Positions 8,919-16,839 of a stretch of DNA of 63,256 nt are shown in pieces. Origin of the DNA: Spirochaetales bacterium Spiro_05 (lineage in GTDB: Bacteria; Spirochaetota; Spirochaetia; Sphaerochaetales; Sphaerochaetaceae); the NCBI GenBank assembly GCA_001603115.1, contig LVBG01000005.1, positions 1 to 63,256 on the forward strand. Reading direction: 5' to 3'. The first letter of the stretch is position 1, and every line of letters begins with the position of its first letter. The translations under genes were made by a program, and so were the position numbers. Below the pieces are notes generated by a model. That model worked only from the letters and a program-made list of their open reading frames with translations. It had not been told where the DNA came from and did not search any database.

Positions 8919-8965
8919 GCAGAGAGCATGGAAATGGGCACCCGAATCTGGGTGCCCACTCTCTG
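8919..8965 (-). terminator. Terminator of the corrinoid methyltransferase operon
   Basis: A long hairpin with outer arms GCAGAGAG / CTCTCTGC and inner arms TGGGCACCC / GGGTGCCCA lies 12 bases past the stop of the leftward UroD-family gene. Placement between convergent operons fits transcription termination; the minus-strand run after it is only moderately T-rich. Confidence 0.7.
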
Positions 8966-8976
8966 CAATCTCAGAC

Positions 8977-10035
8977 TTATTGTTTCTCGGTAATCGCTTG
9001 TACCATTGCCTTGAAATTCTCCATCGGTACATCGAGCTGCACATTATGCGTAGGCCCTGCGATATAGCCGCCATCCTCACCAAGGATTGAGACCATCTGC
9101 TTGGTGGTTTCATACACCTCTTCGGCTGTGGAGAACGGAAGGACACTCTGCTGGTCAATGCCTCCCCAGAAGCAGAGCTTTGACCCATAGAGCTTCTTCA
9201 ACTCAGAGGGATCCATACAGTTGGGTTGGATTGGGTTGAGAACATCAACGCCTACTTCCATCAACTCACCGATAATGGGATTGATGACTCCATCGGAGTG
9301 ATAGGCAACAACGATATCCTTGTTGATCTCGCGCAATGATGCAATGAACGATGCCATCTTAGGCTTGAGGAAAGTCCTCCAAGTATCTGGACTGATCATC
9401 ATGCCATTCTGGCTGCCTACATCATCACCGATCCAGATCATATCCACGCCCAGGCGAACCATCTCCTTGGCTACTTCCCTATGATAGTTGAAAGGAATAT
9501 CCAAGATGGCATCGGCGATATCCGGATCGAGATAGAAGTCCATCATCATCTGCTCCAAGCCGCGAAGTCCCCAAGCGCATTCAAAGATGGTGGTCTTCAC
9601 CACCCCGGTGATGCAGTGGGTATCCCCATGATTGGACAAAAGACGTTTGATCGGCTCATACAAGTGAGGTCTGTGAGGATCCGGAGCTTTGAAGGAAACA
9701 ACCGCCGCATCATCGGCAAGAGGATTTTTCTCCACTTCGGTATAGCGTCCGTTCCCGAATGGTGTGGAGTACTCGACAGCTTTCCAGCCGACACCCCACT
9801 CATCGGTATAGTGCTCTCCCGGTTGGTTGTAAGCTGTCATCCAACCTACAGTATCCAAAAGGAGATCACTGCCGATGGCAATATCCAAAGCATAAGGGTC
9901 TGAGACGAGATCCAAGGATGGGTACTCCCCCAGCAATCTCTGTTTGAATTCAGGAGTGAAGGATACTTGCATGGGTGGGCGATCAGGCCTCTGGTGGGCC
10001 AACATCATCAATACTCTCTCTTTCGCAGTCATCAT
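8977..10035 (-). CDS. Uroporphyrinogen decarboxylase-fold protein, probable corrinoid methyltransferase
   Basis: 352 residues of the UroD superfamily, which holds haem-pathway decarboxylases and cobamide-dependent methyltransferases (MtaA, MtbA, CmuA, MtvB). Seen are TAKERVLMMLAHQRPDRPP at the start, IGDDVGSQNGMMISP, VAYHSDGVINPII, and a C-terminal GPTHNVQLDVPMEN. The true decarboxylase N-terminal arginine-rich substrate motif is not evident, and no haem genes are near. Last gene of the operon, 10 bases after the TRAP DctM gene, downstream of a corrinoid protein. It may be the substrate-demethylating methyltransferase (MT1), but this is inferred from context. AAAAGGAAAAAG precedes the ATG. 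Confidence 0.8.
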   Translation of the reverse strand: MMTAKERVLMMLAHQRPDRPPMQVSFTPEFKQRLLGEYPSLDLVSDPYALDIAIGSDLLLDTVGWMTAYNQPGEHYTDEWGVGWKAVEYSTPFGNGRYTEVEKNPLADDAAVVSFKAPDPHRPHLYEPIKRLLSNHGDTHCITGVVKTTIFECAWGLRGLEQMMMDFYLDPDIADAILDIPFNYHREVAKEMVRLGVDMIWIGDDVGSQNGMMISPDTWRTFLKPKMASFIASLREINKDIVVAYHSDGVINPIIGELMEVGVDVLNPIQPNCMDPSELKKLYGSKLCFWGGIDQQSVLPFSTAEEVYETTKQMVSILGEDGGYIAGPTHNVQLDVPMENFKAMVQAITEKQ

Positions 10036-10045
10036 CTTTTTCCTT

Positions 10046-11335
10046 TTATTGCATGAGATTCGGAAGCCATGTCACAATCTGGGGGAAGAAGGTCATCAAC
10101 AGCAGTACCGTAAGCAAGGGTATGAAGAACGGCAGGATTGCCTTGACCATCTTCTGAAAACTGATTCCTGCCAGGTTTTGGGTGATGAACAGCACAATCC
10201 CAAAAGGCGGGGTCAACAAGCCGATCATCAGGTTCAATACCATGACCACACCAAACTGCAAGGGATCAACACCCAAGGCAATGGCTGGGGCATACAGGAT
10301 CGGACCAAAAATCATGATGGCAGCAATAGCCTCAAGAAAACAGCCGACGATCAGGAAGAACACGTTGATGATCAACAAGAATATGATCGGGCTTTGGGTC
10401 ACTCCCCCAATCCACTGGGCAAACTGGTAGGTCAGACCGCTACGGGCCAAAACCCATCCATAGAACGCGGCAGCAGCAATGACAATACCAATGCCTGCTG
10501 TATCACGGGCAGTTTCCTTAAGGATGATGAACAGCTTGTTCAGAGTCAGTTCCCTGTAGATGAAAAAGCTGACCAAGAGGGCATACGCTGCTGCAATGAC
10601 GGCAGATTCTGTCGGGGTGAAGACTCCAGTCCAGATACCTGCCAGAAGAATGATTGGGGTAAGCAAGGCCAGAATTGCCTGCTTGAAAGAAACCCACATT
10701 GCCTTGGGAGTGGGGAATGGCATACGAGGGTAGTTGCGCTTTCGGGCGTAGATGACCACCATGATCATCATGGTGACGGTCATCAGGATTCCAGGGACCA
10801 CACCACCGAGGAACAGCTTTCCCACCGATACTCCACTGATGGTGGAGTAAACCACCATGGGAACACTCGGGGGGAAGATGGGGCCGATGGTAGAAGAGGC
10901 TGCGGTAACCGCTGCACTGAACTCTGCATCATACCCGTTTGATTTCATAGACTCGATTTCGATACGGCCAAGTCCAGCCGCATCAGAAACGGCAGCACCA
11001 CTCATACCGGCAAACAGAAGACTTGCAAAGATGTTTGCATGAGCCAAGCCTCCAGGGAGGAACCCCACCGAAGTATTGGCAAAGTCAAAAATCTTCTTGG
11101 TGATACTCGAACCATTCATCACCTTGGCGGCAAGGATGAACAGGGGGATGGTCAAGAGGAGGAAGTTCATGAGGCTGTAGGTCATCTTTTGGGAAATGAC
11201 TCCAGCATTTACCCATGCACTGACAGCTCCGATGTTCACAATATAGCCTGCCAAGCCACTGATGATGAGGGCTTTCCCGACGGGGATGCCCAAGGCAAGC
11301 AGGACAATCAGACCAAGTGTCAAGATATAATACAT
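10046..11335 (-). CDS. TRAP transporter large permease, DctM family (methyltransferase locus)
   Basis: 429 residues starting at MYYILTLGLIVLLALGIPVG; the ATG overlaps the DctQ TAA by one base. About twelve membrane spans are predicted. Family segments are AGMSGAAVSDAAGLGRIEI, SSTIGPIFPPSVPMVVY, VFTPTESAVIAAAYALL and LMIGLLTPPFGIVLF, close to the SiaM/DctM pattern. It is the transport channel for the DctP protein encoded just upstream. A longer frame to 11440 reads into DctQ and is not favoured. Confidence 0.93.
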   Translation of the reverse strand: MYYILTLGLIVLLALGIPVGKALIISGLAGYIVNIGAVSAWVNAGVISQKMTYSLMNFLLLTIPLFILAAKVMNGSSITKKIFDFANTSVGFLPGGLAHANIFASLLFAGMSGAAVSDAAGLGRIEIESMKSNGYDAEFSAAVTAASSTIGPIFPPSVPMVVYSTISGVSVGKLFLGGVVPGILMTVTMMIMVVIYARKRNYPRMPFPTPKAMWVSFKQAILALLTPIILLAGIWTGVFTPTESAVIAAAYALLVSFFIYRELTLNKLFIILKETARDTAGIGIVIAAAAFYGWVLARSGLTYQFAQWIGGVTQSPIIFLLIINVFFLIVGCFLEAIAAIMIFGPILYAPAIALGVDPLQFGVVMVLNLMIGLLTPPFGIVLFITQNLAGISFQKMVKAILPFFIPLLTVLLLMTFFPQIVTWLPNLMQ

Positions 11336-11793
11336 TATGCAGACCTCCTGAAGAGGGCAACCAAATCGATGAGTGCACATGCAAGCATTCCCAAACCCCC
11401 GAGCAGCACGATGAGATACATGTACCCGTTGGTCATCCATTCAAGGGTGGGTATCACAATTCCCCAATTGGTGACCGTTTTCTCCACTGCTCCATAGCAG
11501 AAAATGAACAACATGAGGGTAAGCAGCAGGGCATTGAAAATCTCAACACCTTTCTTGATTCGAGGAGGCAATTTCTCCAAGAGCGTAGTAATGACCATGT
11601 GGCCATGCGAGTACATCAAGACAACTGAACCGATGAAGACGATTGCAACAAAGAGAACCCGTCCAAATTCTACCGTCCAGGAGGTGGGTACATGCAGGAT
11701 AACTCGTGCAACTACTTGCAAAAGTACTACGAGGAAGAGGATAGCTATCAGCAACCCTCCAAGCAAATCAGCAAACTGGATAATTTTTTTCAT
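11335..11793 (-). CDS. TRAP transporter small permease, DctQ family (methyltransferase locus)
   Basis: 152 residues with four membrane spans and the usual DctQ layout: an N-terminal span (LLGGLLIAILFLVVLLQV), TSWTVEFGRVLFVAIVFIGSVV in the second, a MVITTLLEKLPPR amphipathic link, and two C-terminal spans. It partners the overlapping DctM gene. It lies 79 bases after the binding-protein gene, with a strong hairpin in that gap. Confidence 0.88.
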   Translation of the reverse strand: MKKIIQFADLLGGLLIAILFLVVLLQVVARVILHVPTSWTVEFGRVLFVAIVFIGSVVLMYSHGHMVITTLLEKLPPRIKKGVEIFNALLLTLMLFIFCYGAVEKTVTNWGIVIPTLEWMTNGYMYLIVLLGGLGMLACALIDLVALFRRSA

Positions 11794-11820
11794 ATTGTCA
11801 GCCTTTGCAGTAGCATACGT

Positions 11821-11854
11821 GGATAGGCAACAGGATTAATCCCGTTGCCCATCC
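11821..11854 (-). promoter_or_regulatory. Intercistronic hairpin between dctP and dctQ
   Basis: GGATaGGCAACaGGATT pairs with AATCCcGTTGCCcATCC with only two mismatches and almost no loop. It lies just past the binding-protein stop (11873) and before DctQ (11793). The likely role is to stabilise the binding-protein message or partly stop transcription before the permease genes. Confidence 0.7.
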
Positions 11855-11872
11855 TTCAGTACACTATAGCAC

Positions 11873-12868
11873 TTACAGATCCATGATCCTCTTTCTCAAG
11901 CCAGGAGCCCACTGGGTCTTGTCATACTCCTGCATGACAGGTTCAGCAAGCTTTCTGAATGCTTCTGCATCCGGCTGGACCAAGGTCATGCCGGCATCCA
12001 CCAACTTCTGGATATAGACCGTATCGGGATTGTAAGAGATCTTCTTGATATGGGCCTCGGCATCCTTCCATGCAGCGAGCAGCAATTTCTGGTCGTCTGC
12101 AGAGATGGTGTTAAACCACTTCTTGGAGATCTGATACCGTGCGGTGGACCAAACGTGAGCAGTGTTGATCAGATACTTCTGAGCCTCATGGTACTTGTAG
12201 GTATAGATGGTCTCAGGCGGGTTCTCCTGGGCGTCAACGGTACCAGTCTTCAGTGCCATGTAGACTTCTGGGAAGTCAACAACGGTGGGAATTGCGCCAA
12301 AAGCCTCGAAAACCTTGATGCGTACCGGATACTGGGGAAGGCGGAAACGCAGACCCTTGAGATCGGCAGGAGTCTTGATTTCCTTGTTGGAGGTCACCAT
12401 GCGCGATCCACGGACTGCGATGGCAGCAGTGATGATCCCTGCCTTGTCTTCGAGCAAGCCGTTCATCTCATCACCAACAGTCTCCCAGAACTTGTAGAGG
12501 TGCTCGACGTCACGAATGACGAACGGCTCCTCGAAAACAGTATACTCGGGCATATACATGATAAGGTCCATGATACCCTGAGCAGCCATTTCGACGGTGC
12601 CGCTGGCGATTGCCTCAACAACTTCACGCTCTCCACCAAGTGCGCCACTCGGATGGATGATGACCGTAATACGACCATTGCTCCGTTCTTCGGCCAATTT
12701 CTTGAACTCAACCATGAGCTGATGTACCGGCCCCTCAGGCGGGAATACGGATGCCACATTGACGGTCATTTTCTTCGCAACACCACTTTCAGCGGTACCA
12801 GCGCCGAAGATCGGCACTGCAATAAGTGCGATAACCAGAAGAGCCAACAGAATTCGATGCTTTTTCAT
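11873..12868 (-). CDS. TRAP transporter solute-binding protein, DctP family (methyltransferase locus)
   Basis: 331 residues from MKKHRILLALL; a longer frame to 12919 would add a non-signal N-terminus and includes an operator-like palindrome, so it was not used. The signal peptide ends near PIFGAGTAES. Mature family features are VFPPEGPVHQLMVEFKKLAEER, IHPSGALGGEREVVEAI, LKGLRFRLPQYPVR with the carboxylate-binding arginine, and TVDAQENPPETIY. It should bind a carboxylate-bearing substrate in the periplasm. It follows the MetH-activation-like gene by 66 bases. Since methyl-transfer genes surround it, a methylated or methoxylated acid is a possible ligand. Confidence 0.92.
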   Translation of the reverse strand: MKKHRILLALLVIALIAVPIFGAGTAESGVAKKMTVNVASVFPPEGPVHQLMVEFKKLAEERSNGRITVIIHPSGALGGEREVVEAIASGTVEMAAQGIMDLIMYMPEYTVFEEPFVIRDVEHLYKFWETVGDEMNGLLEDKAGIITAAIAVRGSRMVTSNKEIKTPADLKGLRFRLPQYPVRIKVFEAFGAIPTVVDFPEVYMALKTGTVDAQENPPETIYTYKYHEAQKYLINTAHVWSTARYQISKKWFNTISADDQKLLLAAWKDAEAHIKKISYNPDTVYIQKLVDAGMTLVQPDAEAFRKLAEPVMQEYDKTQWAPGLRKRIMDL

Positions 12869-12897
12869 GTTTCTTACCCCTTTCTCGTTGTATCGAT

Positions 12898-12914
12898 TAC
12901 CGGTTACCGGTAAA
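12898..12914. promoter_or_regulatory. Operator-like palindrome upstream of dctP
   Basis: TTACCGGTTACCGGTAA contains the perfect palindrome TTACCGGTAA and two overlapping ACCGGT cores. It stands 30 bases before the TRAP binding-protein ATG inside the 66-base gap. The look is that of a LacI/GntR-type operator, suggesting that the transport genes have control of their own within the operon. No matching regulator gene lies next to it. Confidence 0.45.
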
Positions 12915-12934
12915 TCCAAAACCTCACGCTTTAT

Positions 12935-13615
12935 CTAGAGCCTTTCTTTGAAAGGTACTCTACGATTTGGACACTGCTCACGCTCGCAGTATGCACAGCT
13001 CTCATAATCGGTAAGTGGGGAGGCAAACAACAGACCCGAAATGGTCTTGTTCGGTATCATGAGCGAACTCTCAGTCAGTTCCACCCCGATTCCTTGCGTT
13101 CCCCCCAAGAGTTCGAACAACCCGCCCATTTGTTCAATGGGCCAGATATCCACATTGCCAGAACCTGGATTCAGGCTCAGAGGCTTGGTGATCCCATACT
13201 GCTCTTTGCAAAATTCACGAAGCTTTTTCCTTGCACATGCCAAGGCTTGGGTTTTCAATTCATCAAGCCAGTAGGGAGCGAGCATATCAAGTTCGGTCAG
13301 GTCATAGGCTTCCAACTCATTCCCACAGGTTGCCACATAGCCGATGATCCGGTGGATGTCCTTGAGAGCCGCGAGTGCCTTGCCGACAAATCGGACGGAA
13401 CCGATTACCACTGAAGGCAAATTCCCAATCTCTTCATGCGTATCAATGATCAGGGGCCTGAGCAATACCTTGGGCAGCAGACGGGAGCTGGCAAGCTCAA
13501 AGAGCGTCAGCGCCTGCTCTTGTGAGTCGTCCAGCGAGTCAAACCGGATTGCTCTCTGGTAGCTTTCAAGATTCAGTTTGCAATCTGCACTCAGTACAAT
13601 CGCTTCCTGCTTCAT
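12935..13615 (-). CDS. Methionine synthase activation-domain-like protein
   Basis: About 226 residues resembling the vitamin B12-dependent methionine synthase activation domain, the part of MetH that binds AdoMet and the reductase during cobalamin reactivation. Supporting stretches are LIIDTHEEIGN, a central YVATCGNELEA, LNPGSGNVDIWPIEQMGGLFELLGG, and TESSLMIPNKTISGLLFA. The protein ends in a CAYCEREQCP cysteine cluster. GTG at 13630 is also possible, but ATG at 13615 follows GGTGGGTGGG. Free-standing versions often occur beside corrinoid methyltransferase genes. Here it lies between the G3E GTPase and the TRAP genes. Its precise action on the corrinoid protein is an inference. Confidence 0.78.
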   Translation of the reverse strand: MKQEAIVLSADCKLNLESYQRAIRFDSLDDSQEQALTLFELASSRLLPKVLLRPLIIDTHEEIGNLPSVVIGSVRFVGKALAALKDIHRIIGYVATCGNELEAYDLTELDMLAPYWLDELKTQALACARKKLREFCKEQYGITKPLSLNPGSGNVDIWPIEQMGGLFELLGGTQGIGVELTESSLMIPNKTISGLLFASPLTDYESCAYCEREQCPNRRVPFKERL

Positions 13616-13630
13616 ACGCCCACCCACCAC

Positions 13631-14608
13631 CTAACTTGCATGAATCTGACACGGGATGTCAGATTCGCCAAGCGAATTCCATGCCTCGGAGAGCAGGTGT
13701 TCTGCCTGGATATGCACCGCATGGATACACACCAACCCAAGACGCATTGCATCGGTGAGCAAGCTTTCTTGAATCGAATACTGTTCTCCAACTGCACTCA
13801 CACTCCAAACCTTTCCTGCCTGGGAGGGCAAGAAACCCTTGATACGGAAGAAGGCGGGAGAAACCTGTGCCAAAAACTTGGTCAGCTGAGTCTGCTCACA
13901 TGCTTGTTCCACCACAAAAAGACAGCTCTTCGGTCTACCCTGTTCACCCCATCCCAGATACGATGAGGCATCGGTTGTGATCTGTGCTTTCTCTTTCTTC
14001 CCAGAAAGAAGCAATGAAACAAACGCTTCATCCACCTTGCCAAAGGAAGTAGGAACCAGTGGGGAGCCAGGACACAGGGTTTCGATCGCCTTTCTGACCG
14101 ACTTTAGGCCTGACTCATCAACCAAGTCTCTCTTGTTCAGGATGAACCAATCACTATAGACCACCTGCTCTTCCAGCGTCTTCAACGACTGGGAGAGCAG
14201 AGGATAGCGCTGTGCATCGATGATGCAGAGCATCCCCTTGTACGAGACCCGCTGCTCGGTACGAGCAGCTACCATAGCGATGATATCCATCAAAGAGGAG
14301 GGCTTTGCCAAGCCTGAGGTTTCGACGAAGATGACATCCGGCATAAGGAGGGACATCTCTTCAATGGCTTTGACAAACGACCCGCTCAGGCAGTTGCAGA
14401 AGATCTGCCCACCAGAAAGACTCTTTGTGGAAACTATGCCACTTGATTGGTTCACCAGTGCCTCATCGACACTTATCGAACCAAAATCATTGAGGATCAG
14501 GCCAACCTGCAGCGTTTGCATATGCTCCAACAGGCTATTCAGGACCGATGTTTTCCCTGAACCAAGAAAGCCTGTGATAATGAAGAGCGATATGCTTTTC
14601 TGCTTCAT
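13631..14608 (-). CDS. G3E-family (CobW/HypB-like) GTPase
   Basis: 325 residues from MKQKSISLF. The N-terminal G domain has Walker A GFLGSGKTSVLN, a metal-binding-like FCNCLSG replacing the usual CXCC, FVETSGLAKP and the NKRD guanine-specificity motif. A CobW-type C-terminal domain follows. G3E GTPases load metals or cofactors into enzymes (nickel, cobalamin, zinc). The start overlaps the methyltransferase stop by four bases, so it is coupled to it. In this locus it most likely helps load, or keep active, the corrinoid or the zinc of the methyltransferase. An N-terminally extended frame to 14725 lies inside the upstream gene and was not used. Confidence 0.85.
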   Translation of the reverse strand: MKQKSISLFIITGFLGSGKTSVLNSLLEHMQTLQVGLILNDFGSISVDEALVNQSSGIVSTKSLSGGQIFCNCLSGSFVKAIEEMSLLMPDVIFVETSGLAKPSSLMDIIAMVAARTEQRVSYKGMLCIIDAQRYPLLSQSLKTLEEQVVYSDWFILNKRDLVDESGLKSVRKAIETLCPGSPLVPTSFGKVDEAFVSLLLSGKKEKAQITTDASSYLGWGEQGRPKSCLFVVEQACEQTQLTKFLAQVSPAFFRIKGFLPSQAGKVWSVSAVGEQYSIQESLLTDAMRLGLVCIHAVHIQAEHLLSEAWNSLGESDIPCQIHAS

Positions 14609-15954
14609 ACCGAGCCCTCTCCGATGGTGCGCATGAGTTCCTCCCTGCTGGGGATGATGGAGGAGAACGCAAGATTGCCGTTGATGTAAATGCTTGGCAA
14701 TTGCTTGACTCCCATTTCCCTGCAACGGGCGATGTTCTGCGGAACCGTATACTTATATTCTATAAGATCGATGTCACGCCCCAATTGAGCCACTGCATCC
14801 TGTGCTGCTGCCCACATATAGGTGCAGGCGGCACAGGTTGCGGAGTCAAGGGTGAAGACCTCAACCAAAGGCTTGGAAAGCTTGTCATACTCAGGGAGTG
14901 TCCCGGTAAACGCCAACTCAGCCTTTTGGTAGTGGCGCACCATGCTCCGCGCACTTTCTGTCTCATGCACGGCATGTTCAACAGCTATCACATTCTCAAT
15001 CGGAACATCGTAGGGCATATCGCAACCAGGGGAGATGATCAGGTTTCCTGAAGGAACAGAGTCAATGAGATCGACCACCGTCTTCATATTGTCCTGTTGG
15101 TTGCCGAACAACATGACGGAGGTGAGCGGAATATTTCCCCCAATCGAGATTCCATAGGTGTCGGTAATCTTCTTGGCAAACGCAAGGTTGACATTTTCAT
15201 CAACGGAAAGACTGTCACATTTGGTACGGCACATCGGTTCGATATTCATCGTGGCGTTGCCACAGACAAAAAAGGAGGATGTGGCACCAAGGGCCCTGAT
15301 ATGCTCAAACAGCTCGGTGAAGGGCTTTTCCATGAACTGTGCGAAATGGGACGGGCTGATCTGGGAGATCAGGGGATCGACCACTGCGACAATATCGATT
15401 CCGGCCTCAATCAGATACCCGCTTACAGCCTTTGCCACCTCTTTTGTGTAGGAGAGGAGCTCATGCACATAGGCAGGCTCAAGCATCATATCCATGAAGA
15501 TTTCAGTTCCTCTCAGATGCGATGCAAGGGTGAAGGGACCACAGCAGATACCATACAAGGCTGTAGAAGCGCCAATGCTCTTCTTCAAACGTCTGGAGGC
15601 TTCCAGATGCATGGCGATCCTTCCTTCATCAGGAAGCGGGATGCGTGAAGGAATGTCTCCAGTTTCTGCCAGAGGGTGCGTCTTGACACTGGGAGGACCA
15701 TCATCTGACCATACCAATTCACAACCTAGGACCTCCGCCTCAATCTGAAGGTCAAACATCACCGGCTGACCATCAGGGTGGTAGAGCCTATTTACTTCAA
15801 GAGCGGAAGCAACCAGAGCATCCACGTCGGTGGATACCTTTTTGGCATCATAGCCCAGAAGCTTGCCAGCATGCACTCCGGTAAAGGGCACCCAAGGCAA
15901 GCTATCCGTTCTATGTCCTGCAATGGTTTGCAATACCCGTTCTCTTCCTGTCAT
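14605..15954 (-). CDS. UroD-fold corrinoid methyltransferase fused to a thioredoxin-like domain
   Basis: 449 residues. Residues 1-340 form an MtaA/MtbA-like methyltransferase: TGRERVLQTIAGHRTDSLPW, YGICCGPFTLASHLRGTE, VVDPLISQISP, VCGNATMNIEPM and ISPGCDMPYDVPIENV. The usual zinc-binding His-x-Cys reads Phe229-Val-Cys231 here, while the distal Cys311 is kept. Residues about 362-449 form a thioredoxin-like domain with a C374-A-A-C377 motif and the cis-proline region KQLPSIYING. Start chosen at MTGRERV since GGGAG lies six bases ahead. It follows the corrinoid protein gene by 14 bases and is surely its partner. The added domain may reduce the corrinoid protein or a disulfide; that is inference. 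Confidence 0.85.
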   Translation of the reverse strand: MTGRERVLQTIAGHRTDSLPWVPFTGVHAGKLLGYDAKKVSTDVDALVASALEVNRLYHPDGQPVMFDLQIEAEVLGCELVWSDDGPPSVKTHPLAETGDIPSRIPLPDEGRIAMHLEASRRLKKSIGASTALYGICCGPFTLASHLRGTEIFMDMMLEPAYVHELLSYTKEVAKAVSGYLIEAGIDIVAVVDPLISQISPSHFAQFMEKPFTELFEHIRALGATSSFFVCGNATMNIEPMCRTKCDSLSVDENVNLAFAKKITDTYGISIGGNIPLTSVMLFGNQQDNMKTVVDLIDSVPSGNLIISPGCDMPYDVPIENVIAVEHAVHETESARSMVRHYQKAELAFTGTLPEYDKLSKPLVEVFTLDSATCAACTYMWAAAQDAVAQLGRDIDLIEYKYTVPQNIARCREMGVKQLPSIYINGNLAFSSIIPSREELMRTIGEGSV

Positions 15955-15968
15955 TGATACTCCCTCAC

Positions 15969-16601
15969 TCATGCATTCCTGCATACTTGCAGGGCTATCT
16001 CGCTTGCAGTGGCAGCATCCGGAGAATAAAAGTCGGCACCAATGGAAGTCTTGAACGCTTCGGTTACCGGGGCACCCCCAACCATCACTTTCACATCCAG
16101 ACCTGCGCTCTTCACGGCTTTGACGACCTTCTCCATCTCTTTCATGGTTGTGGTCAGCAGAGCTGAGCAGGCAATGATCTGTGCTGAGTGTTTTGCTGCT
16201 GCTTCCACGAAACGTTCAGGAGGGACGTCGGTGCCGAGGTCGATTACGGTCAGACCCTTTCCCTTGAGCATCATACCCACCAGGTTCTTCCCGATGTCAT
16301 GCAAGTCCCCCTTCACGGTGCCAAGCACAACGGTTCCCCTATTCTGGGCATTTGCCGCTGCAAGAAGGGGCTTGAGAATTTCCATCCCAGCATTCATAGC
16401 CCTTGCCGCGATGAGTACTTCGGGAACAAACACCTCGTTGTTCTTGAACTTCACCCCAATTTTATTCATACCAACAAGCAATCCCTGATCAAGTATATCT
16501 TCGGCGCTCAATCCTTCAGAGACTGCTTGCTGGACAAGCTCTTTTACTTCTTTTGCCTTGCCACGCTGTAGAAATTCCGACAATGCTTGCATATCAGCCA
16601 T
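15969..16601 (-). CDS. Corrinoid (B12-binding) methyl-carrier protein
   Basis: 210 residues, the common size of methyltransferase cognate corrinoid proteins (MtaC/MtbC/MttC/MtvC). An N-terminal helical cap (about 1-85) includes GMNKIGVKFKNNEVFVPEVL; the Rossmann B12-binding domain has GDLHDIGKNL with His101 as the lower cobalt ligand, VIDLGTDVPPE, ACSALLTTTM and VGGAPVT. It carries a methyl group on cobalt between two methyltransferases. GGAGAAGATGAT precedes the ATG. First gene of the operon, just downstream of a cobalamin riboswitch on the same strand, so its expression should follow cobalamin supply. Confidence 0.95.
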   Translation of the reverse strand: MADMQALSEFLQRGKAKEVKELVQQAVSEGLSAEDILDQGLLVGMNKIGVKFKNNEVFVPEVLIAARAMNAGMEILKPLLAAANAQNRGTVVLGTVKGDLHDIGKNLVGMMLKGKGLTVIDLGTDVPPERFVEAAAKHSAQIIACSALLTTTMKEMEKVVKAVKSAGLDVKVMVGGAPVTEAFKTSIGADFYSPDAATASEIALQVCRNA

Positions 16602-16659
16602 ATCATCTTCTCCTATCCATCACGGTTACTGGCTCTATCCACGAAGCACTATCCCTTTT

Positions 16660-16790
16660 CGACCAAGGTTTCCTGACTTTGGCTTCTTCCTTCCCTGCAC
16701 CTTCCCGGTCTCCCAGTGGTACCTCGCAGGGTTGTCAGCCATTACAGTGACGGGCTCGTGGAGGCTTCTCACCTCGCTTCCCTTGAAGTC
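16660..16790 (-). ncRNA. Cobalamin riboswitch upstream of the corrinoid operon
   Basis: On the minus strand the leader holds the conserved cobalamin aptamer blocks in order: GGGAAGCGAGGTGAGAAGCC (16782-16763), GCCCGTCACTGTAA (16755-16742) and the B12 box AAGTCAGGAAACCTTGG (16679-16663). Closing helix P1 forms between CAAGG near 16785 and CCTTG near 16666. About 58 bases follow to the corrinoid gene ATG, with its ribosome site and no intrinsic terminator, so translational control is more likely. Cobalamin riboswitches normally shut off expression when cobalamin is ample; riboswitch control of a corrinoid-using enzyme rather than a B12 uptake or synthesis gene is less common. Confidence 0.9.
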
Positions 16791-16839
16791 GATACCTTTT
16801 GTATACAATCATAGCGTATGCTCTGATCAATGCACATTC

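Noticed and set aside
9944..10942. Plus-strand open frame of 332 codons opposite the second DctM gene
   Set aside because: Translation is rich in Asp, His, Gln and Gly, the usual shadow of a hydrophobic membrane protein on the other strand.
14605..16601. A chloromethane-type CmuA fusion of methyltransferase and corrinoid domain
   Set aside because: The methyltransferase and corrinoid protein are separate genes, 14 bases apart with their own stop and start; the fused partner is a thioredoxin-like domain instead.
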